From Burkholderiales bacterium RIFCSPHIGHO2_01_FULL_63_240 (GTDB lineage: Bacteria > Pseudomonadota > Gammaproteobacteria > Burkholderiales > Burkholderiaceae_C): a DNA stretch of 64,000 bases. Both the position numbers and the translations under genes were made by a program. Every line of letters begins with the position of its first letter. Position 1 is the stretch's first letter. The notes below the pieces were generated by a model, which had not been told where the DNA came from, did no database searches, and saw only the letters and a program-made list of their open reading frames with translations. Positions 50,198 to 60,607 of this stretch are shown in pieces. The stretch is taken from contig MERU01000002.1 in assembly GCA_001770725.1 (NCBI GenBank), forward strand, positions 310,001 to 374,000, read 5' to 3'.

Positions 50198-50443
50198 CTG
50201 CGGCTTCTTGCGCTGGCGGTCCGGGTGCGCCAGCATCGCGTTGAACACGAACTGGTGCACGCCTGGAATCTCAAAAGCACGCGCGATGACGCGTGCAGCG
50301 ATGGCCGAGGCCCTGTCCAACGGAAATCGTTCGGGCGGCCCCGGTTTGGCGCCGAAGGGGCCTCCAAAGCCGATCTGGTCGACCCACCCATTGATGTGGA
50401 GCCAAGCCACGCCCATGCCATCGAGCGACCCAGCTGCACCATG
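50198..50443 (-). pseudogene. Gene remnant, family unrecognised
   Basis: In the gap between TetR and guaA one minus-strand frame reads as protein for about 80 codons with normal codon use: MGVAWLHINGWVDQIGFGG, FGAKPGPPERFPLDRAS, and AIAARVIARAFEIPGVHQF. It has no start codon in the first codons (TGA lies just upstream of HGAAGSLDG) and on the other side it runs antisense into TetR. It looks like the C-terminal part of a truncated gene. I do not recognise the family. Confidence 0.45.
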
Positions 50444-50491
50444 TCATGAAGCCTCATGAGACGTCATGGCTAGGCACGAACCGCCTTCGAA

Positions 50492-52096
50492 TCACTCCCA
50501 CTCGATCGTGGCAGGCGGCTTCGAGCTCACGTCATACGTCACGCGGTTGATGCCACGGACTTCGTTGATGATCCGCCCCGACGTGCGCTTGAGCATGCTG
50601 TAAGGCAGCTCGGCCCAGTCGGCCGTCATGAAGTCGGACGTCTGCACGGCGCGCAGGGCCACGACGTAGTCATAGGTGCGGCCGTCGCCCATCACGCCCA
50701 CGCTCTTGACCGGCAGGAACACGGTGAAGGCTTGCGACGTCAGGTCGTACCAGCTCTTGCCCGTGGCCGGGTCGATGGTGTTGCGCAGCTCTTCGATGAA
50801 GATGGCGTCGGCACGGCGCAGCAGGTCGGCGTATTCCTTCTTGACCTCGCCCAGGATGCGCACGCCCAGGCCCGGACCCGGGAAGGGGTGGCGGTAGACC
50901 ATCTCGGGCGGCAGGCCCAGGGCCACGCCCAGCTCGCGCACCTCGTCCTTGAACAGCTCGCGCAGGGGCTCGAGCAGCTTCAGGCCGAGCTGCTCGGGCA
51001 GGCCGCCCACGTTGTGGTGGCTCTTGATGGTCGTGGCCTTCTTGGTCTTGGTGCCACCGCTTTCCACCACGTCGGGGTAGATGGTGCCCTGAGCCAGGAA
51101 GGTCGCGCCCTTGACGCCATTGCCGGCGGCCTTGAGCTTGCCTGCCTCGGCCTTGAACACATCGACGAACAGGCCCCCGATGATCTTGCGCTTCTTCTCG
51201 GGGTCGGTCACACCGGCCAGCTGGCCCAGGAACAGGTCCGCGGCGTCCACGCGGATCACCTTGGCGTGCAGCTTGCCCGCAAACATGTCCATGACCATGT
51301 CGCCTTCGTTCAGGCGCAGCAGGCCGTGGTCGACGAACACGCAGGTCAGCTGGTCGCCAATGGCACGGTGGATCAGGGCCGCGGCCACCGACGAATCCAC
51401 GCCACCCGACAGGCCCAGGATGACCTCTTCGTCGCCCACCTGCTCGCGGATCTTGGCGACGGCTTCTTCGATGTAGTTGCCCATGATCCAGTCGCCCTGG
51501 CAGCCTGCGATCTCGCGCACGAAGCGGTTGAGCATGGCCTGGCCTTGCACGGTGTGCGTGACCTCGGGGTGGAACTGGACGGCGTAGTAGCCTTTGTCCT
51601 CGTTGGCCATGCCGGCGATGGGGCAGCTGGGCGTCGAGGCCAGCAGCTTGAAGCCTTCGGGCAGCTTCGTGACCTTGTCGCCGTGGCTCATCCACACCTT
51701 GAGCATGCCGTGGCCTTCGGGCGTGGTGAAGTCGGCGATGCCATCGAGCAGCTTGGTGTGACCATGCGCGCGCACCTCGGCGTAGCCGAACTCGCGGGTG
51801 TCGCTCCAGCTCACTTCGCCGCCCAGTTGCACCGCCATGGTCTGCATGCCGTAGCAGATGCCCAGCACGGGCACGCCCAGGTCCCACACGGCTTGCGGGG
51901 CACGCAGCTCGTGGTCTTCGTAGGTGGAGGCATGGCTGCCCGACAGGATGATGCCCTTCGGTGCGAACGACTTGATGAAGTCATCCGACACGTCGTTGGG
52001 GTGGATCTCGCAGTAGACGTGGGCCTCGCGCACGCGGCGGGCGATCAGCTGGGTGACCTGGGAGCCGAAGTCGAGGATGAGGATCTTGTCATGCAT
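50492..52096 (-). CDS. guaA: GMP synthase (glutamine-hydrolysing)
   Basis: It makes GMP from XMP, ATP and glutamine. It has 534 residues. Class I amidotransferase domain with nucleophile Cys in [14 protein letters not shown] and His/Glu in [13 protein letters not shown]-pyrophosphatase domain with [16 protein letters not shown]-terminal dimerisation domain ([41 protein letters not shown]). It is downstream of a MFS gene and guaB on the same strand. Confidence 0.97.
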   Translation of the reverse strand: MHDKILILDFGSQVTQLIARRVREAHVYCEIHPNDVSDDFIKSFAPKGIILSGSHASTYEDHELRAPQAVWDLGVPVLGICYGMQTMAVQLGGEVSWSDTREFGYAEVRAHGHTKLLDGIADFTTPEGHGMLKVWMSHGDKVTKLPEGFKLLASTPSCPIAGMANEDKGYYAVQFHPEVTHTVQGQAMLNRFVREIAGCQGDWIMGNYIEEAVAKIREQVGDEEVILGLSGGVDSSVAAALIHRAIGDQLTCVFVDHGLLRLNEGDMVMDMFAGKLHAKVIRVDAADLFLGQLAGVTDPEKKRKIIGGLFVDVFKAEAGKLKAAGNGVKGATFLAQGTIYPDVVESGGTKTKKATTIKSHHNVGGLPEQLGLKLLEPLRELFKDEVRELGVALGLPPEMVYRHPFPGPGLGVRILGEVKKEYADLLRRADAIFIEELRNTIDPATGKSWYDLTSQAFTVFLPVKSVGVMGDGRTYDYVVALRAVQTSDFMTADWAELPYSMLKRTSGRIINEVRGINRVTYDVSSKPPATIEWE

Positions 52097-52148
52097 GGTG
52101 AGGACTCTCGCGAAAATCAGATCGGGAGCGGATCAGGAAGGCAAAGGC

Positions 52149-53387
52149 TCAAACCGCCGCAGCAGCCTGGCGTGACGCGTGGCGGCCAAGGTATCGCAAC
52201 CCCAGCCAGGCGGCCACGGCCTGGATGGCGGCGCACAGGTAGAACGGCGCGCCGATGCGCCAGTCGCCCTGCGGGTGATGGCTGAAGGCGGCCAGCAGGG
52301 GTGAGCCCATGAGGGGGCCCAGCACGGCGGCCACGCTGTTGATGGACGACACCGCGCCCATGCTCTCGCCTTGGCGGGTGGGGTCGACCGAATTGGAGAT
52401 CAGGCTCTGCAGGCCAGGCTGCACCATGAAGCCGAACAGGTTCAGCGCGATGACGACGTACATCATCCACCCCTCGGGCACGACACCCCAGGCGAAGAAC
52501 GCCAGGGTGGACGACACCAGGCCGATGCGGACCAGCTTGTCGGTGGGCATGAACTTCTGGAACTGCCTCAACAAGCCGCCTTGCACCAGCACCGCCATCA
52601 TGCCGACGGCGAACAGCGACAAGCCGTTGTCCTTCGGGGTCCAGCCGAACTTGAACTCGGTGTAGAGGAACCAGCTGGTGTGCAGGCAGAACTGCGCCAG
52701 GATGGACAGGCCCATCACCCAAAGCAGGATCTCGACGCCCTTGAGCTCGCGCAGGCGAGCCAGCGCGGTGAAGGGGTTGGCACGTGACAGCACGAACTCG
52801 CGGCGCTTTTCCACCGGCAGCGACTCGGGCAGCACGAAGTAGCCGTAGACGCAATTGAGCAGCGTCAGACCGCCCGCCAGCAGGAAAGGCCAATGCACGT
52901 TGTGGTCGCCCAGCAGCCCGCCCAGGACCGGCCCCAGGATGAAGCCCACGCCGAACATCGCGCCCAGCAGGCCGTAGTTCTTGGCGCGGTCCTCGGGCTC
53001 GGTGATGTCGGCCACGTAGGCGTTGGCCACGGCGATGTTGGCGCACACCGCACCACCCATGATGCGCACGGCCAGCAGCATCCAGAACTCGGTGGCCAGG
53101 GCCGTGACAAAGAAGTTGATGGCCATGCCGAACAGGCCCAGCAACAGCACGGGACGACGGCCGTAACGGTCGGACAGCGCCCCCAGCACCGGCGCACTGA
53201 AGAACTGCGCCACAGCGAACGCGGCCTGGGCCAGGCCGTACGCCACCGAGGTGCTGGCCCCCGACGCCATGAACGTGCCGATCAGCTTGGGCAGCACAGG
53301 CGCGATGATGCCGATCGACATCATGTCGAGCAGCACCGTGATCATGATGAAGGGCATGGCCGCCTGGCGGCTGCGGTTGGATGCCAT
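52149..53387 (-). CDS. TCR/Tet-type MFS transporter
   Basis: A 412-residue protein of twelve membrane helices. The MFS loop GALSDRYGRRPVLLLGLFGM between helices 2 and 3 and the DITEPEDRAKNYGLLGAMFGVGF motif are typical of the TetA group. The N-terminus is MPFIMITVLLDMMSIGII. This does not prove tetracycline export: many members export other compounds. It lies between guaB and guaA, with a guaB terminator 25 bp before its start. Confidence 0.93.
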   Translation of the reverse strand: MASNRSRQAAMPFIMITVLLDMMSIGIIAPVLPKLIGTFMASGASTSVAYGLAQAAFAVAQFFSAPVLGALSDRYGRRPVLLLGLFGMAINFFVTALATEFWMLLAVRIMGGAVCANIAVANAYVADITEPEDRAKNYGLLGAMFGVGFILGPVLGGLLGDHNVHWPFLLAGGLTLLNCVYGYFVLPESLPVEKRREFVLSRANPFTALARLRELKGVEILLWVMGLSILAQFCLHTSWFLYTEFKFGWTPKDNGLSLFAVGMMAVLVQGGLLRQFQKFMPTDKLVRIGLVSSTLAFFAWGVVPEGWMMYVVIALNLFGFMVQPGLQSLISNSVDPTRQGESMGAVSSINSVAAVLGPLMGSPLLAAFSHHPQGDWRIGAPFYLCAAIQAVAAWLGLRYLGRHASRQAAAAV

Positions 53388-53411
53388 CGGTGGTGGTGTG
53401 TTCGGTGGTCT

Positions 53412-53441
53412 GAAAAAACGGCACCGGCCGAAGCCGGTGTC
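53412..53441 (-). terminator. Rho-independent terminator of guaB
   Basis: GGCACCGGC and GCCGGTGTC with a 4-nt loop (one G-T pair), followed on the minus strand by T6. It lies after the guaB stop and just upstream of the MFS gene, which would need readthrough or its own promoter. Confidence 0.8.
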
Positions 53442-53504
53442 GCAGGATGTTCAGGGAATCAGGCGGGGCGGACCACCCAAGATGTCGCCCCGGCCTGCAG
53501 CGCG

Positions 53505-54977
53505 TCACTCCATGCGGTAGTTCGGCGCTTCCTTGGTGATCTGCACATCGTGCACATGGCTCTCGCGGATGCCCGCGGCCGTGATCTCGACGAACTCGGC
53601 CTTGTTGTGCATCTCGGTGATGGTGCCGCAACCGCAGTAGCCCATCGAGGCGCGCAGGCCACCGGCCATCTGGTAAAGGATCGTGATGACCGAGCCCTTG
53701 TAGGGCACGCGACCCTCGATGCCTTCGGGCACCAGCTTGTCGGCGTTGGGGTTGGTGGTCTCGTCGTTTTCCTGGAAGTAGCGGTCGGCCGAGCCGTCCT
53801 TCATGGCGCCGATCGAGCCCATGCCGCGGTAGCTCTTGTAGCTGCGGCCCTGGAACAGGATGACTTCGCCAGGCGCTTCCTCGGTGCCGGCGAACATGCC
53901 GCCCATCATCACGGTGCTGGCGCCCGCGGCGATCGCCTTGGCGATGTCACCGGAGTAGCGGATGCCGCCGTCGGCGATCAGGGGCACATCGGTGTCCCGC
54001 AAGGCCGTGGCCACGTTGTCGATGGCCATGATCTGGGGCACGCCCACGCCGGCGACGATGCGCGTGGTGCAGATGGAGCCAGGGCCGATGCCGACCTTGA
54101 CGCCATCGGCGCCAGCTTCGACCAGGGCCAGGGCGGCCGCGCCAGTGGCGATGTTGCCGCCGATGACGTCGACCTGCGGGAAGTTCTTCTTGACCCAGCG
54201 CACGCGCTCGATCACGCCGTGGCTGTGGCCGTGGGCGGTGTCCACCACCAGGGCGTCAACGCCGGCCTTGACCAGCAACTCGACGCGCTCTTCGGTGCCG
54301 TCACCCACGCCCACCGCTGCACCCACGCGCAGCTTGCCATGGGCGTCGCGGGCGGCGTTGGGGAAGGTGTTCTGCTTGGTGATGTCCTTGACGGTGAACA
54401 CGCCGCGCAACTCGTTGGCGTCGTTGATCATCAGGACGCGCTCGAGCTTGTGCTGGTGCATCAAGGCCTTGGCTTCGGCCTGGGTGGCGCCGTCCTTGAC
54501 GGTGATCAGGCGTTCGCGCGGGGTCATGATCTCGCGCACCGGGGCATCGAGGCGGGTCTCGAAACGCAGGTCACGGCCGGTGACGATGCCCACGACCTTG
54601 CCGTTGTCCACGACCGGGAAGCCGGAGATGCCGTGCTGAGTGGACAGCTCGATCACGTCGCGGACCTTGACGCCCGACGAGATGGTGATCGGGTCGCGCA
54701 GCACGCCGGACTCGTAGCGCTTGACGCGCGCCACTTCAGCGGCCTGCTGCTTGGGCGACAGGTTTTTGTGGATGATGCCGATGCCACCTTCCTGGGCGAT
54801 CGCGATCGCCAGTCGGGCTTCCGTGACGGTGTCCATGGCGGCGGACACCAGCGGCAGATTCAATTGGATGTTGCGGGACAGGCGGGTGGCCAGCGAGGTG
54901 TCGCGGGGCAACACCTGGGAATAAGCGGGCACCAGCAGCACGTCGTCGAACGTGAGGGCTTTACCGAGCAGGCGCAT
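53505..54977 (-). CDS. guaB: IMP dehydrogenase
   Basis: It oxidises IMP to XMP with NAD+, the rate-limiting step in GMP synthesis. It has 490 residues: N-terminal [20 protein letters not shown], a CBS pair inserted between about 95 and 210 ([20 protein letters not shown]), and the catalytic loop [18 protein letters not shown] with the Cys nucleophile. [18 protein letters not shown] and [10 protein letters not shown] bind IMP. The start [10 protein letters not shown] at 54977 is family-typical; TTG at 54983 is possible. Confidence 0.97.
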   Translation of the reverse strand: MRLLGKALTFDDVLLVPAYSQVLPRDTSLATRLSRNIQLNLPLVSAAMDTVTEARLAIAIAQEGGIGIIHKNLSPKQQAAEVARVKRYESGVLRDPITISSGVKVRDVIELSTQHGISGFPVVDNGKVVGIVTGRDLRFETRLDAPVREIMTPRERLITVKDGATQAEAKALMHQHKLERVLMINDANELRGVFTVKDITKQNTFPNAARDAHGKLRVGAAVGVGDGTEERVELLVKAGVDALVVDTAHGHSHGVIERVRWVKKNFPQVDVIGGNIATGAAALALVEAGADGVKVGIGPGSICTTRIVAGVGVPQIMAIDNVATALRDTDVPLIADGGIRYSGDIAKAIAAGASTVMMGGMFAGTEEAPGEVILFQGRSYKSYRGMGSIGAMKDGSADRYFQENDETTNPNADKLVPEGIEGRVPYKGSVITILYQMAGGLRASMGYCGCGTITEMHNKAEFVEITAAGIRESHVHDVQITKEAPNYRME

Positions 54978-55115
54978 GAACAAGGCTCCAGACGCAAAAG
55001 CGGATTATACGCGGAGCCGCGAAGCCCTTTCTGGGGGGCATGGCGTGAGCGAATCCGCGAAAACCACAGGGTGACCGAGCGCGCGGCGCCTGCATCGGGC
55101 ACTAAACTGCACGGC

Positions 55116-55649
55116 ATGAAAAACACGCGCGCAACGTCGATGTGGGGTGCCCTCCTTGGCACCGCAGCCGCCATGCTGCTGGGTCTGCTGCCGGATGTGG
55201 CAATGGCCCAGTGGAAATGGCGCGACGCCAATGGCGTCACGCAATACACCGATCGCCCGCCGCCGCCAGGCACACCGGACAGCCACATCCTGACGCGGCC
55301 GGCCGCCGCTCGCGCGCCGAAGGTCTTCAGCGCATCGGCGCCAACTCCGGCATCCGCGCCCGACGCCGCCAAGGTCAGCCCTCCAGCCAAGGCGGGCGAC
55401 CCCGAGCTGGAAGCCAGACGAAAGAGGGCCGAGGAGCAGAAGGCAGCCGAGCGCAAGGCCGAAGAGGACAAGCAGGCCAAGGTGCGCAGCGAGAACTGCG
55501 ACCGAGCCCGCAGTTACGAACGCTCGCTGCAAAGCGGCCAGCGCATCGTGCGGACCAACGAGAAGGGCGAGCGCGAGGTCCTCGACGACAACGGTCGCTC
55601 CGAAGAGATGCAGCGCACCCGAGAGTCGATCGACAGCAACTGCCGTTGA
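55116..55649 (+). CDS. Secreted DUF4124-domain protein
   Basis: A 177-residue protein with a signal peptide (ALLGTAAAMLLGLLPDVAMA) and a DUF4124 motif QWKWRDANGVTQYTDRPPPP. A low-complexity Pro/Ala segment and a charged coil (EARRKRAEEQKAAERKAEED) follow, ending in two Cys. The role in the periplasm is unknown. It is divergent from guaB. Confidence 0.9.
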   Translation: MKNTRATSMWGALLGTAAAMLLGLLPDVAMAQWKWRDANGVTQYTDRPPPPGTPDSHILTRPAAARAPKVFSASAPTPASAPDAAKVSPPAKAGDPELEARRKRAEEQKAAERKAEEDKQAKVRSENCDRARSYERSLQSGQRIVRTNEKGEREVLDDNGRSEEMQRTRESIDSNCR

Positions 55650-55662
55650 GAAGGCGCTCGCC

Positions 55663-55687
55663 CGGGCAGGCGCCGCCGCCCTGCCCG
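55663..55687. terminator. Hairpin between convergent DUF4124 and rnfH genes
   Basis: CGGGCAGG and CCTGCCCG with a 9-nt GC-rich loop, placed between the two stops. No T-tract, so it would be a weak, bidirectional terminator at best. Confidence 0.45.
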
Positions 55688-55689
55688 CT

Positions 55690-56061
55690 TCAGTCTTCCA
55701 GCTCCGCCCCAGGCGACCTGGCCTTTGGCGAGCGGTGGATGCCCTTGGGCAGTTTCTCGCCCTGCGCCCGATAGCGCATGCGCCGGGCCTCTTTCGGGTC
55801 GACATTGAGCCCCCGCACGACCTCGATGCGATCGCGCTCGCGCAGCACGTGCCCTGGTCGCTCCTTGCGCCCCCAGACACCCACCGACCACTGGCCCGCA
55901 GCCAGCGCATCTTCGCTGAAGCCAGCCACCTGATCGAACAAGCCGCTCGCACGCAGGGCATCGCGCACGGTGCTGCCGGCGGGCAAACTCAGGCGCACCA
56001 GGCGCACCTCGCGCGCAGCCAGCCCAAGGGCCACCTCGACGTGGATGTCAGCGGGGGCCAT
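55690..56061 (-). CDS. rnfH: RnfH-family protein
   Basis: A 123-residue beta-grasp, ubiquitin-like protein of unknown role: IHVEVALGLAAREVRLVRLSL, GSTVRDALRASGLFDQ, WGRKERPGHVLRERDRIEVVR and GLNVDPKEARRMRYRAQ. The gene commonly pairs with ratA, as here, where it overlaps the ratA 3' end by 14 nt. In E. coli the pair was described as a RatA-RatB toxin-antitoxin, a role that remains disputed. Confidence 0.93.
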   Translation of the reverse strand: MAPADIHVEVALGLAAREVRLVRLSLPAGSTVRDALRASGLFDQVAGFSEDALAAGQWSVGVWGRKERPGHVLRERDRIEVVRGLNVDPKEARRMRYRAQGEKLPKGIHRSPKARSPGAELED

Positions 56062-56527
56062 GCACCTGCTCGGCCCGTTTGACGAAGGCCTCGATGAAGG
56101 TGTTGGCGATCCGGTCGAACACCGGACTGACCACCAATGACAGCGCCCGGCTCGCGAAAGCGTAATTCAGCGAGAATTCGACCTTGCAGGCAGGCGAATC
56201 GATCGGATCCTGCCCTTCCGGCACCACTTGCCCCGGCTTTTGCAGGGGGGTGAACAGCCAGGTGCCCTCCAGGTGCGAGAACGGGCCATCCACCAGGTTC
56301 ATGATGACGCTGCGGCCTGGCACCTGCACGTTGCGCGTCGTGAAGGCTTGGTGCACCCCCGCAAAGGCAATGTGCACGCGGGCCGTGACGCCATCGTCGT
56401 GGGTTTGCAAGACCTCGGCGCGGTCGCACCAGGGCAGGAACTGGGGGTAGTCTTGCACTCCGGTCACCAGCCCATACATTTCTCGGGGCGTGTACCAAAG
56501 CAGGACGGACTTGTGCACGTGCTTCAT
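56048..56527 (-). CDS. ratA: RatA/COQ10-type START-domain protein
   Basis: A 159-residue START/SRPBCC protein: [20 protein letters not shown] start, [36 protein letters not shown] and [10 protein letters not shown]. Homologues bind coenzyme Q (COQ10) or were reported to block ribosome association (RatA). ATG at 56527 is the family start. It diverges from smpB, 37 bp apart. Confidence 0.92.
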   Translation of the reverse strand: MKHVHKSVLLWYTPREMYGLVTGVQDYPQFLPWCDRAEVLQTHDDGVTARVHIAFAGVHQAFTTRNVQVPGRSVIMNLVDGPFSHLEGTWLFTPLQKPGQVVPEGQDPIDSPACKVEFSLNYAFASRALSLVVSPVFDRIANTFIEAFVKRAEQVHGPR

Positions 56528-56564
56528 AGAATGTCGACATTTTAAGGACCCTTCGGTCAAACCC

Positions 56565-57029
56565 ATGTCCATCGCAGAAAACAGAAAAGCCCACTTCAAC
56601 TACCACATCGAGGAACGCTTCGAGGCGGGCGTCGTGCTGGAAGGCTGGGAAGTCAAGGCCATCCGCGACGGACAGGTCCAGATGACCGACGGCTACGTGG
56701 TGGTCAAGGACGGCGAGCTCTTTTTGATCGGGCTGCGCATCAACGCGCTGCGCTCGGCGTCCACCCACGTCAAACCCGACGCCGATCGCACCAAGAAACT
56801 GCTGATGCACCGCAGCGAGATCCAGCGCCTGATCGGCAAGACAGAGCAGAAGGGTTACACCATGGTGCCCTTGAACCTGCACTGGAAGGGTGGCAGAGTC
56901 AAAGCGGAGATCGCGCTGGCCAAGGGCAAGGCCGAGCACGACAAGCGCAACACCATCAAGGACCGCGACTGGGAGAGAGAAAAGGGCCGCCTCATGCGGC
57001 ACAAGGTCTCGTCACCCGGCAAGGAGTGA
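56565..57029 (+). CDS. smpB: SsrA-binding protein
   Basis: It binds tmRNA and rescues stalled ribosomes. It has 154 residues: [40 protein letters not shown], and the C-terminal basic tail [15 protein letters not shown]. The start [11 protein letters not shown] at 56565 is typical. The next gene starts 3 bp after its stop. No ssrA (tmRNA) gene was seen here. Confidence 0.97.
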   Translation: MSIAENRKAHFNYHIEERFEAGVVLEGWEVKAIRDGQVQMTDGYVVVKDGELFLIGLRINALRSASTHVKPDADRTKKLLMHRSEIQRLIGKTEQKGYTMVPLNLHWKGGRVKAEIALAKGKAEHDKRNTIKDRDWEREKGRLMRHKVSSPGKE

Positions 57030-57032
57030 GCC

Positions 57033-57914
57033 ATGAATGCTGATCACAGCCACGTGCCCATCGTCCCGCGCGAGCGGCTCGACTTCGGACTCGATGGCGA
57101 CATCCCCCGCTTCTGGATGGACAACGACCCGTTCAAGACGCGCTTTTTCGATGCGATGTCGACGCTGTTCCCTCAAGGCGAGAAGTTCTTCATCACCAGC
57201 GTTCGCGAGTTCAAGGACGAGGTCACCGACCCCAAGCTGGAGGCCGAGGTGCGCGACTTCACGCGCCAGGAAGCCCAGCACAGCCTCATCCACCGTCAGT
57301 TCAACGACCGGCTGGCGGCCCAGGGCGTGGACATCGCGTCCATCGACCGACAACTCGCCGAGCACTTCTTCGAGCGCCTGCCCAAGTTCACCTCGCGTTT
57401 TCAGCGCCTGTCGGCCACCGCCGCCTTCGAGCACCTGACGGCGATGATGTGCACCTGCTTCTTCGAGCGCCGCGAGTTGCTGGAGACGAGCGACCCGCGT
57501 GTGCGCGCCATGTACGCCTGGCACGCTGTCGAAGAGGTCGAGCACAAGGCCGTGGCCTTCGACGTGCTCACGCAGGTGGCGAAGGTGTCCTACTTCAGAC
57601 GCGTCTTCTCGATGCTGCTGGTGAGCATCGGCTTTCCGATCACGGTGATGCTGATCATGAACCACATGCTGCAGGTCGACGGCTTTGGCCGCTGGCAGCG
57701 CACGAAGATGTGGCTCAAGGGCTTGTGGTGGTTCCACAAGCCGGGCGGCTTGTTCTCCAACACCTGGGGCTACTACTTCGCGTACTTCAAGCCCGGGTTC
57801 CATCCCTGGAAGGTCAAGGAGATGCCCAGCTACGGCACCTGGCTGCGCACCTTCGAGGCCACGGGTGACGCGGTGGCCGCGGGCAACGCGCTGCACGCCG
57901 CCGCCGGGCGCTGA
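57033..57914 (+). CDS. Predicted metal-dependent hydrolase (PF10118-like)
   Basis: A 293-residue protein. Motifs PFKTRFFDAMSTLFPQGEKF, FTRQEAQHSLIHRQFN and AWHAVEEVEHKAVAFDVL put metal-binding Glu/His into a ferritin-like helical bundle (QEAxH and EExEHK). A C-terminal membrane-like stretch (LLVSIGFPITVMLIMNHM) follows. The activity is unproven; relatives are annotated as metal-dependent hydrolases. It abuts metC, convergent. Confidence 0.85.
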   Translation: MNADHSHVPIVPRERLDFGLDGDIPRFWMDNDPFKTRFFDAMSTLFPQGEKFFITSVREFKDEVTDPKLEAEVRDFTRQEAQHSLIHRQFNDRLAAQGVDIASIDRQLAEHFFERLPKFTSRFQRLSATAAFEHLTAMMCTCFFERRELLETSDPRVRAMYAWHAVEEVEHKAVAFDVLTQVAKVSYFRRVFSMLLVSIGFPITVMLIMNHMLQVDGFGRWQRTKMWLKGLWWFHKPGGLFSNTWGYYFAYFKPGFHPWKVKEMPSYGTWLRTFEATGDAVAAGNALHAAAGR

Positions 57915-59177
57915 TCAGGGCGCCGGCTGCGACGTGGTCGGGGCCGTGTTGAGCACGGCAAAGGCCTGATCCAGGTCGGCGATCAGGTCGCCCACGTCTT
58001 CCAGGCCGATGGCCAGCCGCACGAGCGAGCCGCTTTTGCCCGCCAACAGGCCAAAACGCCGCATGCCCTGCACCTTGTAGGGCACGGCCAGGCTCATCGG
58101 CCCGCCCCATGAATAACCGATGCGGAACAGGCGCATGGCCTCGACGAAGGCGTCCACCTGCCCGGCGCTGAACCGGTCGGCGTCGAACACCATGGACACC
58201 AGGCCCGCGGCACCACGGCAAGTCTGCGACCAATGCGCGTGGCCGGGTGAGCCTGGCAGGGCCGGGTGCAACACCTGAGCCACCTCGGGCCGCTGGGCCA
58301 GCCACTGCGCCACCTGGCGGGCCGCCGCGTCGTGCGCCGCATAGCGAAGCGCCACGCTGGGCAGGCCGCGCAGCACCATCTCGACATCGTTGAGCCCCAC
58401 GCCGATGCCCAGCCGCATGTGCGTGAGCTTCAGACGCAGGTGCAGGGGCTCGTCGCGCGTGATGACAGCACCCATGAGCACGTCGCCACCACCCGAGGGG
58501 TACTTGGTGAGCGCGTGGATGGTGAGGTCCACACCGCGGGTGTCTGCACCAGCCTGTGGGTGCGGCACGCCAAGCTCGAAGGGGTTGAAGGCCAGGCCGG
58601 CGCCCCAGGTGTTGTCCAGCGCCGCGACGATGTCGGCGTGCTGGCGGATCACGCGCAGCAGGCCTGGCAAGTCGGGGAATTCGAGCGTGACCGAGCCAGC
58701 CGCTTCCAGCCAGACGAGCCGGGTGCACGGCGTGATGGCCGCGGCCAGCGAGGCCGCATCCATGGGGTCGTAAAAGGCCGTGGCAATGCCCCACTGCGCC
58801 AGCTCGTTGCGAGCGAACTCTCGGCTGGGGCCGTAGACGTTGTCGGGCAGCAGCAGCTCGTCGCCGGTCTTGAGCAGCGACTGGCCCACCAGCGCGATGG
58901 CGGCCAGGCCCGAGGGCGCGAGGATGGCCTGCCTGCCACCTTCCAGCGTGGCCAGGCGCTCTTCGAGCACGAAGGTGGTGGGCGTGCCATGCAGGCCGTA
59001 GGTGTAGCCGCTCTTGTCCTTCCACTCCCGGGTGCGCAGCGCGGCGGTGTCCTCGAAGATCACCGTCGAGGCCTTGAACACCCCAGGAGGCACCGAGGCG
59101 AAGCCCGCAGGCGCCTCGTAAGGGTGATGGATCAAGTCGGTGGCGATCTGCGAGAAGCGGCGCGGCTGGTCGGACAT
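57915..59177 (-). CDS. metC: Cystathionine beta-lyase
   Basis: A PLP enzyme converting cystathionine to homocysteine in methionine synthesis. It has 420 residues: TYGLHGTPTTFVLEERLATL, APSGLAAIALVGQSLL, LDNTWGAGLAF, and the PLP-Lys in IHALTKYPSGGGDVLMGA. WGGPMSLA near the end is typical of this group. Other Cys/Met-metabolism PLP enzymes (CGS) are less likely. It follows the rimO gene on the same strand. Confidence 0.94.
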   Translation of the reverse strand: MSDQPRRFSQIATDLIHHPYEAPAGFASVPPGVFKASTVIFEDTAALRTREWKDKSGYTYGLHGTPTTFVLEERLATLEGGRQAILAPSGLAAIALVGQSLLKTGDELLLPDNVYGPSREFARNELAQWGIATAFYDPMDAASLAAAITPCTRLVWLEAAGSVTLEFPDLPGLLRVIRQHADIVAALDNTWGAGLAFNPFELGVPHPQAGADTRGVDLTIHALTKYPSGGGDVLMGAVITRDEPLHLRLKLTHMRLGIGVGLNDVEMVLRGLPSVALRYAAHDAAARQVAQWLAQRPEVAQVLHPALPGSPGHAHWSQTCRGAAGLVSMVFDADRFSAGQVDAFVEAMRLFRIGYSWGGPMSLAVPYKVQGMRRFGLLAGKSGSLVRLAIGLEDVGDLIADLDQAFAVLNTAPTTSQPAP

Positions 59178-59200
59178 GGCGTTGGCGGCGGCGCCCGGTG

Positions 59201-60607
59201 TCAGATCGGCATGCCGATCAGGTCATGGCCCTCGACGGCGACGATGCGGGCGCGCGTGAACTCGCCGACCTTGAGCGTCTTGCTGGCCTTCTCGGGGGGC
59301 AGCAGGCGAACGGTGCCGTCGATCTCGGGCGCATCCGCATACGTGCGCCCCACCCCGCCCTTGCGGCCCAGGGCCGGTGCGCTGTCGACCAGCACCTGCA
59401 TGGTCGCGCCCACTCGGCGCTGCAGCTTGGCAATCGACACGGCCTCGGTGACCTGCATGAAGCGGGCGCGGCGCTCTTCGCGGACCTCATCAGGCAAGGC
59501 GCCTTCGAGCGCGTTGGCCGGTGCGCCTTCGATCGGCGAGTAAGCGAAGCAACCGGCGCGGTCGATCTCGGCCTCCTGCATGAAGTCGAGCAGGTGCTGG
59601 AACTCTTCTTCGGTTTCACCGGGGAAGCCGGCGATGAAGGTCGAGCGCACCACGATTTCCGGGCAGATCTCGCGCCAGCGGCGCAGGCGGTCGAGGTTCT
59701 TCTCGCCGTTGGCCGGGCGCTTCATGCGCTTGAGCACGTCGGGGTGCGAGTGCTGGAAAGGCACATCCAGGTACGGCAGCACCAGGCCTTCGGCCATCAG
59801 CGGGATGACCTCGTCGACATGCGGGTAGGGGTAGACGTAGTGCAGGCGCACCCAGGCGCCGTGGGCCTTGGCCATCTCGCCGATCTGGGCGACCAGGTCG
59901 AGCATGCGGGTCTTGACGGGCTTGCCGTCCCAGAAGCCGGTGCGGTACTTGACATCCACGCCGTAGGCGCTGGTGTCCTGGCTGATGACGAGCAGCTCTT
60001 TGACGCCGGATTCGAACAGGGCCTTGGCCTCGCTCAGCACCTCGCCGATGGGGCGCGAAACCAGGTCGCCACGCATGCTGGGGATGATGCAGAAGCTGCA
60101 GCGGTGGTTGCAGCCTTCGGAGATCTTCAAGTAGGCGTAGTGCTTGGGCGTGAGCTTGATGCCGGCCACGCCCCGCGCCTCGGGAACGAGGTCGAGGAAA
60201 GGATCGTGGGGCTTGGGCACGTGCAGGTGCACGGCGTCCATCACCTCTTGCGTGGCGTGGGGGCCGGTGACGGCGAGCACGCTGGGGTGCACGTCCTTGA
60301 CCAGGTTGCTGCCCGCGTCGGCGCCCGCCTTGGCGCCCAGGCACCCGGTGACGATGACCTTGCCGTTTTCGGCCAGGGCCTCGCCGATGGTGTCGAGGCT
60401 TTCCTTGACCGCGTCGTCGATGAAGCCGCAGGTGTTGACGATCACCAGGTCGGCGCCGGCGAAGGTCTTGCTGGTTTCATAGCCTTCGGCGCGCAACTGG
60501 GTGAGGATCAGCTCGGAGTCGGTCAGGGCCTTGGGGCAGCCCAGGGAGACGAAGCCGATTTTGGGGGCGCTGGCAGGGGAAGCGGTGGGGGACAGTTCGG
60601 AACTCAT
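59201..60607 (-). CDS. rimO: Ribosomal protein S12 methylthiotransferase
   Basis: A radical SAM enzyme that methylthiolates Asp88 of S12. It has 468 residues: N-terminal Fe-S domain with [28 protein letters not shown] and [10 protein letters not shown]; radical SAM site [17 protein letters not shown]; and a C-terminal TRAM domain (GATMQVLVD ... [10 protein letters not shown]). The start at 60607 overlaps the sigma gene's stop (ATGA), so translation is coupled. Confidence 0.96.
   Translation of the reverse strand: MSSELSPTASPASAPKIGFVSLGCPKALTDSELILTQLRAEGYETSKTFAGADLVIVNTCGFIDDAVKESLDTIGEALAENGKVIVTGCLGAKAGADAGSNLVKDVHPSVLAVTGPHATQEVMDAVHLHVPKPHDPFLDLVPEARGVAGIKLTPKHYAYLKISEGCNHRCSFCIIPSMRGDLVSRPIGEVLSEAKALFESGVKELLVISQDTSAYGVDVKYRTGFWDGKPVKTRMLDLVAQIGEMAKAHGAWVRLHYVYPYPHVDEVIPLMAEGLVLPYLDVPFQHSHPDVLKRMKRPANGEKNLDRLRRWREICPEIVVRSTFIAGFPGETEEEFQHLLDFMQEAEIDRAGCFAYSPIEGAPANALEGALPDEVREERRARFMQVTEAVSIAKLQRRVGATMQVLVDSAPALGRKGGVGRTYADAPEIDGTVRLLPPEKASKTLKVGEFTRARIVAVEGHDLIGMPI

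Noticed and set aside
52149-53387. Tetracycline-resistance determinant
   Set aside because: The TetA-type MFS motifs are shared by many exporters; no TetR regulator or mobile element is next to it and the gene is embedded between guaB and guaA.
52893-55115. Long plus-strand open frame running antisense through guaB into the DUF4124 gene
   Set aside because: Only the last 178 codons, from ATG 55116, are a real gene with a signal peptide and domain. The rest is a shadow of guaB and the MFS gene.
55690-56527. rnfH-ratA as a toxin-antitoxin system (RatAB)
   Set aside because: The toxin role in E. coli is disputed; both are widely conserved core genes, RatA being a START/COQ10-type protein.
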